Positions 1 through 10,614 of a stretch of 62,000 bases of DNA are shown here, piece by piece. This DNA comes from Phoronis australis. Its lineage: Eukaryota > Phoronida > Phoronidae. How positions within the stretch are numbered: the stretch's first letter is position 1; every line of letters begins with the position of its first letter. The notes under the pieces were generated by a model. It saw only the letters and a list, made by a program, of their open reading frames with translations. It was not told the origin of the DNA and did no database searches. The translations under genes and the position numbers were made by a program. The DNA is taken from NCBI GenBank assembly GCA_002633005.1, contig NMRA01000333.1:96321-158320 (forward strand), read 5' to 3'.

Positions 1-690
1 CACACACACACACACACACACTCATTTAAACAATTATGATTAATTTTTCAAAAGTATTAGTTACGCAAACACACCTATTTTTAGGGCCTAAACTTTTCAT
101 TTCGGCCAGATGTAACTTCTTCCGTAAAATACTGTAACATGATTTTAACACTCAATAACCTCTCGTTGAAAAACTCTAGGCATGTAGCATGACAGGTTGT
201 CGAAAGCAGTTCTATGATGGGCTGAAAAGATATCAGAGGCCAAATTACTCCCGGCATTCACCCACGGCCACAGATTAGTGCTTATAAAGAAAGTACGTCG
301 GGTTCGTTGACTAACCTTGCTGAGAAGTCGCTGATAGTACAGAACGTGCCTCAAGAGTCTCTCTTGATGAACAATAATAACAAAATGAAAAGGAAGCAAT
401 GAAATTAGACTTGATTTGATAACTACGACTCTTGATCAAAACTCAGTCGAGCAGGCAGCCGGAAATTCTCAGTACAATCTCTCGCGGCTGGTCTCGGGGT
501 CGCAAGCTCTGATAATAGAACGTACAGGTCACGTGCGGGAGTTGGCATTCCAGGGCTATGGTTCTATGATAGATGCTATCACCATCATGACTGAAACTTT
601 TTTACCACATTTCGGTAGGTTGCCGTAGTTAGTCACAATTATACTATAAAACTAATTATTGTAAAAGTTCACAAAGATCTTTCAAAGGAG
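1..690. repeat. (CA)n microsatellite, then unassigned DNA
   Basis: The first 20 bases are a perfect CA dinucleotide run that continues off the left edge. The remaining bases to about 690 hold short open frames on both strands, but none has splice-site context, a signal peptide or a motif I recognise, so I see no supported gene. Confidence 0.6.
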
Positions 691-1965
691 TAACAAGATA
701 CAGTCGAGGAAGCAAAAAAGACTTGAGACAAAAATTGCCACCAGGAAGCGTCACAGTTGTCAAATCCGTCCACAAATTCCCGTCTTCTTATCAGGCACTC
801 AAAAAACAAAAATATCCACTAGGTGATGCAAAAATACATCAAATCCATACGGAAGTGGAAGACTATTGTCGTCTCCTTAATAGAAACCAATTTGGCAACT
901 TTCACGAAAATCCATCGACGAACTCCGAAAATGCAGAGGCAAACGCAAACAAGTAAAACTGCTGCATGAGGGCACAGTGATAGTCGAATGGGTCTGAAAC
1001 GCGTCATAAAATGATGTCAGCTCCATAGGAACACGTCCGCCAAATTTCACAAAGATCCTAAAAAAGGTTAATGAGACACAGTCGTAGACGGGAAAATGCC
1101 ATTAGGAGGCGCTAAAGTTGTGGAACACTCCCGTCAGATGCGGCCTTGTCATCAGAAACACAATTGCTAATTTTTAAAACGATCATCTCAATAGTTTGGC
1201 GAATAGAGAGGCGGACGCCAAAAATGGACTCGAAACTGTTAAAAATCCTCACAGGAGGCGCACAATACGTTTTATGAAAATCCATCAAAGAACTCCGAAG
1301 ATACACAGGAAAGAGTAAAAAAAATAAAATTGCCACTAGAAGACACACCAATCGTCGAATTGGGCTGAATCTCATCATCAGCTGTTGTTAACTCCATAGA
1401 AACATTGCTGCCAATTTTTTTCACACAGTTCCTGCAAAGGGTTAAGGAGATACAGCCGCGGACGTAAAATGAGACAAACTCTCGACTAGGGGGGCCGGAG
1501 TAGTCAAGCACGCCCGAAAATCAAAATCAATTGCGATGTCCTCATCAGAAACACACCATGATCCTTGAGTAGTTTGGCAGATAGAAAGACGGGCGCCAAA
1601 AAACGAACTCGAAAATTAGAAAACGGCCACTAGCTGGCACAGAATCGTCCAAAGCCATCAGAAAACGGAAAGGTGTCGTCTCCTTAATAGAAATCTATTT
1701 GCTAAATTTCATAAAAATCCATCCAAGAAGTCTAAAGAAACACAGGCAAAGGAAAATAATAAAATTGCCACTAGGAGGCATAGCGGTAGCGGAATAGGTC
1801 CGAAATTCGTTGTCGTCCGTCTTAAGGTTCATAGGAACACATCTGCCAAATCTCATCAAAATCCTGTGACGCGTTTAGGAGACAAGACTGCGGACGACGG
1901 ACGACGGCCGCCAGACGACCAGACAGAGATGACGGCAATATGAGGGCGCATAAAAATGGCATCCC
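690..1965 (-). repeat. Diverged tandem repeat block with CTCF-like motifs, reversed copy
   Basis: This block is the reverse complement of the family at 55.3-57.6 kb. Shared phrases include the sense-strand equivalents of 'cctagtggc', 'gatggattttcatgaaatttgg', 'cctctgtatcttcgaag' and a head resembling 'atgcgccc...tattaccgtc...gtctggcgtcc' (here at 1890-1960, reversed). Motifs of the form GCCACTAGGAGGC occur at about 737, 1098, 1248, 1332, 1483, 1625 and 1767. The units are strongly diverged, so it is an old copy. Short open frames inside it (for example around 723-956) follow the repeat and are not genes. Confidence 0.75.
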
Positions 1966-2809
1966 GACGTTACAAAGTAAACTGCACTAAGTTTTGACTG
2001 AACATAAGATACTCAATAACAACAGATAACTGAAGGTGAAAATAAACAAATTACCAAGGTCAGATAGAAACAGTCGAACAATAAATACAATCAACTGGTA
2101 CCAAAATCATGTTGTAACACTTCAAAAATTAACTTGTGCGCATACTTCTCAACAACATGAATATTCAATAAGTGTTAGAACTCTAGATTAAAGTACACGT
2201 AACCTTCACTGCAAATGGCGACTATAAGGGTTACCTCAGAACAAATATATCATGTAACCATAACACTACACGAAAACCTCGCTCATCATGTCGTTCACGC
2301 TAGCCGCTATGGGCTTCTTCCTATTCTCCCAAGTACAACCAACAAGTGATCGAAGTACCGTAACTTATACCTTGGCGCATGTTAGTGATAAATTTGAGCT
2401 GTGCATAACTGAAAATAACAACAAAACAAAATGAGCAATGGACACTTACAGTGCAGATTTTAATCTTGTTCGTTCTCAGTGAAAACTGAAAACGAAGTAG
2501 GGACTCAGTCCTTAAAAGGGGACTGTAGTCAAAATAATGTTGCAGTTAATCGGTTCTAACATACAAATAAAACTCACATTTGCCTGACTTGCGTGCCAAA
2601 CAAAAGCCAATTCGTATTCATGGTCAAAACACTGAATTCTGAAAGCGATCGCTGATTGGCTGATGTGTCAGTGACGTGAACGGCGGGGTATCGGCTGCTT
2701 TGCACATTCATTGCTTATGTCATATTTGAAGAGTTTACATCGTAATTTATCATTGTATCAATCGTCCTTATTTTTTTATTGTTTGCCACAGTGCTGTAAA
2801 AGGTTCGCT
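1966..2809. other. Unassigned stretch
   Basis: No gene, repeat or structured element could be supported here. A pyrimidine-rich run ending in CACAG at about 2790 could be a splice acceptor for the THAP-like exon that follows. Confidence 0.4.
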
Positions 2810-2965
2810 ATGCCTTTTTGTATGGCACCTGGTTGCTCAAACTCTTCGAAAAAGGCGTCTTCTAAAGGGATGGTCATCGCATACCATCGCCGGGTTACCC
2901 AAGCCTTGGCCCAAAGCTCAGTGTATACTAGATATAGGCCTACAGGTTTAAGCCGATATGGGTAA
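2810..2965 (+). pseudogene. THAP-type zinc-finger N-terminal fragment
   Basis: The ORF begins MPFCMAPGCSNSSKK and reaches AYHRR about 27 residues in. This is how C2CH THAP DNA-binding domains start: M-P, then C-x4-C-S/T-N, then a short loop ending in (F/Y)HR. THAP domains of about 80-90 residues bind DNA and occur in chromatin regulators and in P-element-like transposases. Here only the first third is present; the frame then runs to a stop without the W, the second C-x2-H pair or the terminal AVPTIF-like motif. A weak donor (CGG|GTTACC near 2891) could end a first exon, but I found no matching second exon in the next 2 kb. It is either the first exon of a gene I cannot complete or a relic. 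Confidence 0.4.
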
Positions 2966-5475
2966 AAAATGTACAAATAAAATCTGACTCAAATAAATGT
3001 CATTAAAACTAAGTCATCCTTGAGTAAACCTAGGAAACAGGTTCCTAGATTAAACTAACTTCTGTATTTACCGGTGTTGGAAATGTTAGCGATCGTTCAT
3101 CGGCTTGTGCTAGTAAAATTGTGATGTGTTTTCTTGAGTCGGCTTTTTGCGATTACGTCACCTGACCTTTACCAGTTTCTTTTCCCCCTGATTCTTTTAT
3201 CATGTGTTCGTCGCTGACGGTACCTAGATTGCGTACATGTTATAACAAATTATCGGAGCTTGTTTCATTTTGTTTCAAGTTTTTAGTATTTTTACACCAG
3301 CAAACCGAATTTTAGAACAACCTTGGTGCTGCGAAGCTGTTATGATGTCCCGAAAGACGTCTCAAATTTTTATGAAATGGCGCGTGCGCCGTGTCACGAG
3401 CGTGCTGTTCTTGAAACGGACAACACACTTCTTTGTTAAAAAGGCGGCAAATTATGCTACCAAAGGACGTTTATTTGATTGTTTTCCACTTAAACGGCTG
3501 CAACGAACAATGGAAGTGTCGGGTGACTATATCAGATTTTGCATGCGCCCCCGCCGGTCCGTTAGCTTTATATGTTGATGTAGCCTAAGTTTTACGACGA
3601 GGTGACGAGCATAACTGAGTCAACTATACCCGGGTAGTCAACGGCTGTCTGAAATTTCGGGGTTAACGGAGCTCAACACACAGTGGTACGATAGTCTTCA
3701 TACAGGTACAGTCGGTAACTTACCAACCCTTCAAGTTTACAGAGCTGCCGGAGTATTGGCTGACAACTGGCTGACTGGATGGCTAGAGTCCACATTGCCC
3801 TCGGCACAGTCACTGACAGCAGTTACACTGGCAAATTTTAGTCTGACGATGACGATGACTAGGTATCACTTTGTGTTGCCTTGGCTCAAACAGGTATCCC
3901 TTGTGACCCGAAATTTCACACTAAAATTTCTTATTCCGACACTATAAAAAACGCTACTTGATTGCACGCTAACACAGGACAGTGACTTTGCCCCCGCCAA
4001 ATACGTCACGAGACTAAGCAGCGCTCCAAGCCGGTAATTTTTTGAGCTTCGTTAGAGAACATAAGTTTAATTTTTGGTGTTGAATTATTTGTGAAATTAA
4101 TCAACAATTCATAGAAAACTATCCAGAATTTATTCAGAATAAAATACAGTTCCCTTTTAAATCAAGGGCGTTACATAGGAAGGTCCCTACTTATTTTCAA
4201 TAACATTGACAATTCAGCGAAGAATTCACTCTCACTTTGTATCAAAGCCAAAAATCGACTTAGTAATGAGATTAAAACAATATAAAAAGGTCCATCAGTG
4301 TTTTCACAATTCCATAAATACGCAAAAGATTTAGGAACCTTGGTTGACTCCCTATATTGGGACTGTTTCATGCAACCGGGCATTGTAGTCTTAATTTCAT
4401 CTCCATGCAGTAGACAGTCAGTTGCCACCAACAAAACGTAACGCTGTCAAATCGAAGGAAGATTGTTTTTCCGCATAGTCAGTTGCGTCAGGTGAACAGC
4501 GCACCTAATCGTGCCACTTCCTTAAACGGAGATTTGTCATTTTTAAATGCTGTATAAGGGTTATCCAGATAGCCCCAGCAATACTTAAGCAACACAGGAA
4601 AATACGATTTAATCACTCAAGCAAATGAGATAGATCTTTACTTAGCTCAATGCATAAACGTAGGCTCGTCAAATAACACGTTAAATAGCCTTTTCGCGAG
4701 ATGTTGAGTCACCACCAGATCGCAGAACAATGAGCAAAAGGTCGGAAGTAGTTGTTTGAATAGAACACCATATACGGATTCTCACGGTGACGCCAATAAG
4801 TATAACCGTAAATTGCATGTCACAAGTTATGACATTTGCGTGTTCAGAGTGACGCCCAAAACATATCGTAGGAACAACACTCTCGGGTGCTACCGATCAA
4901 GTTAGGCTTTAAAACGCGCAATTAATGCAATACTGAGTGCCAGAAACGGTTCTTACAGCTGTTTGAACCGATCTGAATGAAAGATGCTCAGGGTGATGTG
5001 AATGGGTTAGTATTCTTTAAAATCATGGATATGCCGCTCTGTGTAACAGTCACTTTTTCCAACAGGCGTTAGCAGTTGAGAGTCTCAGGCTCCAAGTTTC
5101 AGTGAAAAGTCACCAGGAGTGCAGAGAAAGGAATCGGATCCGGTGTTGTAGTACGTATGCGATAACTATGGTGGGCGTGGCTGAACTGGGTTGGCGGAAC
5201 TACCCATCATATTGTCTAGGTGACCAATCTGAGCGAACCAGCCTGCGTTGCTAGGTTAATTGACGCCATGTTACAACAAACGACGAGTCTGAAAAGATTG
5301 TAAACTGCCAGTCCTACGAGGAACTAGCTTAAATCAGGGCAATGCTCAACCCGTACACAGGTGGCGCAGGTTCAAGACTGCGATCGACAAGCTTGTTCGC
5401 GACGTCACAAGCGTGACCAATGTTACAAAAAATACGATAAGCGTGATAAACCTTTTGATTTCTTTCTTTTTTCAG
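2966..5475. other. Unassigned stretch
   Basis: Several open frames of 60-100 codons lie here (for example 3270-3578 + and 4171-4434 -). None shows a recognisable domain or a convincing exon context, and I could not assign any repeat family. Confidence 0.4.
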
Positions 5476-5572
5476 TATAAATAATTGGTATGAGCATATC
5501 TGTCGCCACTCCTGTAGAGTAGACCTCTGCCATCAAAGTGCACACTCTTGGTTCAAGTGATTTAATTTACAG
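5476..5572 (+). promoter_or_regulatory. Candidate non-coding 5' exon (or TATA promoter plus first exon)
   Basis: A long pyrimidine run ending in TTTTTTCAG (5467-5475) is followed by 97 bases and then a strong donor, CAG|GTAAGA at 5573. The same bases TATAAAT at 5476 also read as a TATA box, which would place transcription start near 5506. Either reading gives a short exon with only a tiny upstream ORF (ATGAGC...TAG). The next acceptor-like site followed by coding sequence is at 9329 in front of the secreted-peptide gene, so this may be its 5' untranslated exon. The link is inferred from order and strand only. Confidence 0.4.
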
Positions 5573-7127
5573 GTAAGAACAATTTTATTCCTAAAATGTT
5601 TTTATAGAAGCAAATTGCAACTGCACCTTTTGTACTCGGAATCGAGCCCAAATTTGTCTTTGGTATTTCCCGTTCTACCTTTGTGCGTACTCAAGATATG
5701 TGTTTGTAATTTTGTACAAGCAAACATTATGGTTTGCATGAATGATTGCTTAATCCTAGTTTGCACTTGTTGACCACGGCATGAGAGCCAAACATATATT
5801 TATTATTTATCATAATGACACGGATGCACCACAGAATGCTATACAAAATCAAATGAATGTGCAATGCGTCTCCAGTCCTCTTGGGCTTATAAGTCACGTG
5901 ATACAAATTAAGATGTGATCAGTTACACATAACACATGCTACTGTTGCATCAAAACTTCCCAAGAACTTCTGGATAGTTTGGAAAGAAGGGAGGGTTCAT
6001 TCGGAAACTCTGTTTTTGGACGATTATATCTGATTCAATGAAAATAAAACGCATTTCGTGTTCAATTAAGTTTTGGTTACTACCTAATTTCATTTAACGG
6101 TCGTCCAGAGTTTATATATTGCTAGAATATGAGGGCCATAAAGAGCAAACCAGGTCTAAGGACTCATATTCGTGGGCTACAACATGCTGGAACACACGCC
6201 TTTCTTGAATTGGTCCTAAAGTAGAACAGGCAACATCCCTAAGGAAATTTTGCGTGAATCAGGACCAGAGTTCGTAGCTTGGTAGATGTACTTTGTTGTT
6301 ATTCAGAGACAGGAAGGCTTTAGAATCAAGGATGTGTAGGGTTTCTATTTGGAAATCAGAATTTTTAATAAAAATGGATAGCATGCACAGGAGGCTGTAT
6401 GTTTTTGGTGCTAGCTGCCATAGCTGTGCTGTGTTCCGTACATCCAAAACTCTGACCCAGCATTTGCTTCTTAAACGAAAACAGCGATTTCAATGAAAAG
6501 TGTTTATTCTTTTCTGACAACACTACGAAGGCTTGCGTGATCTTGCTTTTCAAAAAAACATGTTCTGCGGAACTCGGCAAAGGTGATACTCCATCAGTAG
6601 CTCAGCTCACCTGAACGATAAACTCGTTAATCAACTGTAAGGCGCTTCCTTCGTCGATCACGTGATGAATAATGTGACTCCCTGTCAGCAATCTTTCCCT
6701 CGCAACCGGCAACTAAGTGGCCTCAGAATACGTTACTCACGCTTGTTGATTTCTCAAAATTTACCAAGAAAATTTCACTCCAAACTTTTTAGAATTGACT
6801 TGAGAGTAATGTCTTGTTTCAAAGATGAAAATCATCTTGAGGTAAATTACAACTGTAAGGAGGCTTCAAAGTTTTGTTCAGCGAGATTTTTGAAAACACT
6901 CGTTTACTCAAAGGTAAATGTTTGCCAGGTGAAAAGGATGTTATGTACTACTTAATTAATAATGATTGAAAAGTTTGGACTGATTTTCTTTTTTCTCATT
7001 GTATACGTGTATGCCTTGCCTATTTTTGGACGTTCTCTTTGGAAATGATGACTTTGTAAGCCCAAGTTGTGGCTGAGTGGCAATTACTACAGGTCACTAA
7101 ATAATTGATTGATTGATTTATTTATTA

Positions 7128-7160
<33 letters not shown>

Positions 7161-8459
7161 ACGTTCAAGGCAAAGTCATAGTTACACACACATTATTGCG
7201 TTAATGTATAGTTTAATTATCTCCAACCTATGAAATATTGAATTTGGAGAATATTTAGAAAAATGATGCTGTTTTGAAGCCCCCATTACTGATTTTTAGC
7301 TAATTCAAATTGTCGTTTGACTAATCTAATGGTTGTATTAATCAACTGGTGTAGCAACGTTTGAATAATAGGTTTTGTAATATGTTCTTAGTGATTAACC
7401 CAATTTTCAGGTTCTATGTATAAGCATGTACTTCGCTTGGACACAACACTAACAGTTTGAATAAAGCCGTGTATCTGCTGTAAATGTTTTATCGAATGCA
7501 CTATCGTAGTCTAGAATAAAAACAATTTACACAAATTAGTGTGACTTCACAAATGCAGTTTACTAATGATAATTGGTACAACACAGCGCCCTCAGTTGCA
7601 CGTCATGCAAAAGACAAGTCCTGTAAATGTTTTATCAATCTCCGTGTGAATAGTTAGTCAAACAAAAGGCGATTTAGTGATTTCCGTTGTTTTGCTTATT
7701 CTCAGAAAACGCATTTTAAGTAGTGGTAAATTGCGTCCTCGTGGCCAAGTCACTTAAAGCAAAACTAGATAAACAGCTTTGAGAGAGTTTGACTGATTAA
7801 TGACGTTAAGTTCTCAAACAATATAGAGTATCATATCGCGGCATGAGCCATAGGGTCAAACTATTCTAAAGAATATTAATGGTCATATCTATCAGCATGA
7901 GGGAAATTGAACAGTTTGTTGAAGACGTTTCTATACTAAATTTTACGTATATCCTCTCCAGCGTGAAAACAGGAGATTCCTTGGTCACACGCCACTGCAC
8001 ACGCTGAGCCTTCGATAAGTAACATCTCCATCTCTCAATGCTAACCTCCCATTGGTCATTTGTACCCACAACAACGTAAACATGCGGTGGCATCACAGAT
8101 AATTTGTAAACGTGAAACCTTCTTCATAATTTGCCTTTTAGGTGATGAGATTTGACTTCAGCGTAACCGGGTGAATCTTGCGCAAAAGACTCACAAATAC
8201 ACCAACTCATTCTATGTAATTTAGTGCTTTCAATGTTTTATTTTTTCAGCTATCCCACAATGCCTTTGAAAAACAGTATCAGCACTGCAGATGAAATGCC
8301 CGAATCTCTTTACGTCTCTTCCCAAGAATGTTGATTAACATTAACATATCGGCCGACTAAACAGATCTTTACTTTTTTTGAGGCTGAGAAAGTTTGCCTT
8401 CCAAAGGGCCTACACCCCGTCAAAAGTATCTTATTTCATATCCATAACACGGGTAGAAA
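5573..8459. other. Unassigned stretch with a (GATT)n microsatellite
   Basis: A GATT/GATTT run occupies about 7105-7159. Open frames at 6259-6580 on both strands and 6662-6955 (+) lack recognisable motifs. If the exon at 5476 belongs to the peptide gene, this is its first intron. Confidence 0.4.
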
Positions 8460-8645
8460 TTGATGACCTCAAATCGGTGTGCGTACCATAGACGCAAAAA
8501 ACTCGCTAAAGCGCAAGGTCATGCAAGACTTCGCGAGATATTGTCATGCCTTACAAGCAAACCACGTGATTGCACTAATATTACTCGCGAAAATCTTGTT
8601 TCGTTGTTTGCAGCTGATAAAGAGAAAGTCAGTCTTTACCTTTAA
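8460..8645 (+). other. ORF segment duplicated at about 10.66 kb
   Basis: A 61-codon frame reads ...HARLREILSCLTSKPRD... About 90 bases of it (8511-8600) resemble 10655-10745, sharing GAGATATTGTCAT, TTACAAG, CACG, CACTA and GAAA-TCTTGT in the same order. The second copy lies just after the stop codon of the secreted-peptide gene. It may be a decayed tandem duplicate of that gene's last exon and 3' region, or a small dispersed repeat. No function is claimed. Confidence 0.3.
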
Positions 8646-9372
8646 AACAGAACTACAGGTAGGCGTCAGGTTCGCAAATGGCCGGTAGGGGGTGACAGGG
8701 ACGCACCGCCTCGTCCATGGTCTCTACTAAACTAGATACTGTTTTAACTCCTTAGCTCTTGTAACGACTCTCCTGTTAGTCAACTCTGTTGTCACGTAAT
8801 AGGACATTCTTGATGCTCAGAAAATATGCTTGACCTTTTAACTAGTTGTCTCCGCGTCCAACGATATTTAGAAATGTGGTCTCACGCTATGGGATTCAAG
8901 CTCCAGTAAGTCATCAATCGGCGGCCCTGTCACAAAAATGTTACAGAATAAAATCGGGTTTTAAGTTGTCTGTATGAATTAAAACTGGATTTACATTCTT
9001 CACTTGGCTTTCTTCAGTTGCACCGTTTGGTCGCATTTGTATGAAATGAAAATGTATCGTACATTCTTACAGTGGAACTTTAACTGCATTTAGCAGTTGG
9101 GTTCTGTCAAATGAAATCACTAACCGAGAGCCCAACCAATCCAGAGAGCCTCTGGATGAGACAGCTGCCAAAACAGGTACATGTAGCTGTCACGCCTTCT
9201 AGCGTTTAAGCAGGAACTAGCCCGCATGGAGACCATATGGCCCTCTCGTGTACCCGTGGCCCCTCCAGTGGGAAGAGAGTTCACAGTGGAACTGAGATTT
9301 TCATGCAGAATACATTACTATACTTTCAGACAGGAAGGCAGATACATTACCGTCAGTCGGGTTAGTTCCAAA

Positions 9373-9477
9373 ATGCGCATATCAACCTCACTAATATGCG
9401 TGGGCAGTTTGTGCGCCGTATACGTCTCGGCGCTTTACGTCCCGGATGAAGAGAAGCGGCGCTGGAGCTCGTCCAAG
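9373..9477 (+). CDS. Secreted basic peptide precursor, exon 1 (signal peptide)
   Basis: Residues 1-35. The start MRISTSLICVGSLCAVYVSA is a typical signal peptide: a basic n-region, a hydrophobic core, and small residues before a likely cleavage after A20. The next residues include a KRR cluster at 28-30. The exon ends in a clean donor, AAG|GTAATC, in phase 0. An upstream acceptor-like CTTTCAG at 9323-9329 could join it to the 5' exon at 5476. The full precursor is 141 residues in three exons (9373-9477, 9944-10160, 10511-10614). After the signal peptide it has no cysteine and is very basic, with dibasic sites at 28-30, 35-36, 78-79, 100-101 and 118-119 and a furin-like RRKR at 136-139. This is the layout of a peptide-hormone or cytokine-like precursor. 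I do not recognise the family. Confidence 0.6.
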
Positions 9478-9943
9478 GTAATCTGTTCTGGTCATTGGAA
9501 TATTCACAGTAGGCCTAGCAGATGTTAAATGGGTCTTCTTTTAGCAGATTATTTTCTCGCCAAATAATTTCATGAGCACATTTCTCGCGTTAATGTGTTG
9601 TTTATTAATAGAACTACGATTAATCTTGCTTTATTACATTTTACAAGTTTGGAACCGCATGCGGTAAGACAAGAAAATATTTTATATCATTTAAAGTGAC
9701 AAGTGTTTATTCCAGAAATAAAGACCCCGACTCAGTGTAAAAAAGCCAATGAAATCTTGCGCGTGCATCATTTTGCTTCTTTCCTACGAGCACTGCCTCA
9801 ACAAAAAACTGCAGAAACGCTGTTGCTCGCACCTAGATTGGCGGAACACTTCACCTAGTAATGGAAAAACAAAGGAACGACGCTCCACAGTTGCAAACTC
9901 TTGACTACTACCACTTCTTTAAAAATTTAAAAATTGTTTTCAG

Positions 9944-10160
9944 AAGTTCGAAACCTCCAACGACTTTGACGTAGTTCATCATGCCAGGCATGTGCCAGGA
10001 GAACCACGTGTCAGTGCGAGCTTGATGACGTCAGGGAGGCACAACACACAAGCCATCGACCAAGAAATGCGCAGAACAAATATTAGAAAATTACTCAAGC
10101 TGTTTATCAGCTATTTAAAAGAAAGGACGCCAGAAAAAAAGTTGACTAAGTTTGAATTAG
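9944..10160 (+). CDS. Secreted basic peptide precursor, exon 2 (helical core)
   Basis: Residues 36-107 plus one base. The acceptor is AATTGTTTTCAG at 9943 and the donor is TTAG|GTAAAT at 10160, so the phase goes from 0 to 1 and fits both neighbours. The frame stays open throughout. Residues 72-95 (AIDQEMRR then NIRKLLKLFISYLKER) alternate basic and hydrophobic positions as in an amphipathic helix, which is common in helical peptide hormones that bind class B receptors. Sequence similarity to PTH, CRF, PACAP or calcitonin families is not visible by eye. RR at 78-79 and KK at 100-101 could bracket a processed peptide. The function is unknown. Confidence 0.6.
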
Positions 10161-10510
10161 GTAAATTAGATAGACTTTACATATGTACTTGTAAATATCA
10201 CACATAAACAAGATTTGAAAGAATGAAAATTTGATTTAGGTCAGCACTGTGTTTTTTGTGATGGTTATTAATTTTAACAACTAATGGAAGAAAGACTCGT
10301 TAAACAAGATGAAAAGGATCTTTGAACTTGATTACAATATGGCCGAGACAACAGCGTTATTGTTTATTCTACTAGATATTGTTGAAAACAAAAATTCATT
10401 TTAGTAATTGTTTGTTGTTTTTACTTTCCTGTGTTTCTTGACGTGTCTAAAATTAAATGACATGTCTCGGGTACCACGATGAAAGTTAATAAGTTCTCTT
10501 CTATTTCCAG

Positions 10511-10614
10511 ATGACGACACTTCAATGGGCAAAAATGAAAAAAGAAACAATACGAAGTACCCCAAAAATCATCGTTTTTACGCCATGCGAGGGCGCAGGA
10601 AACGGGATAGTTGA
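10511..10614 (+). CDS. Secreted basic peptide precursor, exon 3 (basic C-terminus)
   Basis: Residues 108-141 and the stop. The acceptor CTATTTCCAG is followed by AT GAC GAC; with the leading G of exon 2 this gives GAT, so the reading frame continues exactly. The exon encodes DDDTSMGKNEKRNNTKYPKN and then a very basic tail ending in RGRRKRDS. An AATAAA lies downstream at about 11139. The long 3' region contains the segment that resembles 8511-8600. The joining of three exons in matching phase, with open reading through all junctions, is the main evidence that the gene is real. Confidence 0.55.

Noticed and set aside
723-1511. Several 60-90 codon frames near the left edge
   Set aside because: They recur with the repeat unit (shared 'FVKVAKL..IKETT'-like readings) and reflect repeat periodicity rather than coding.
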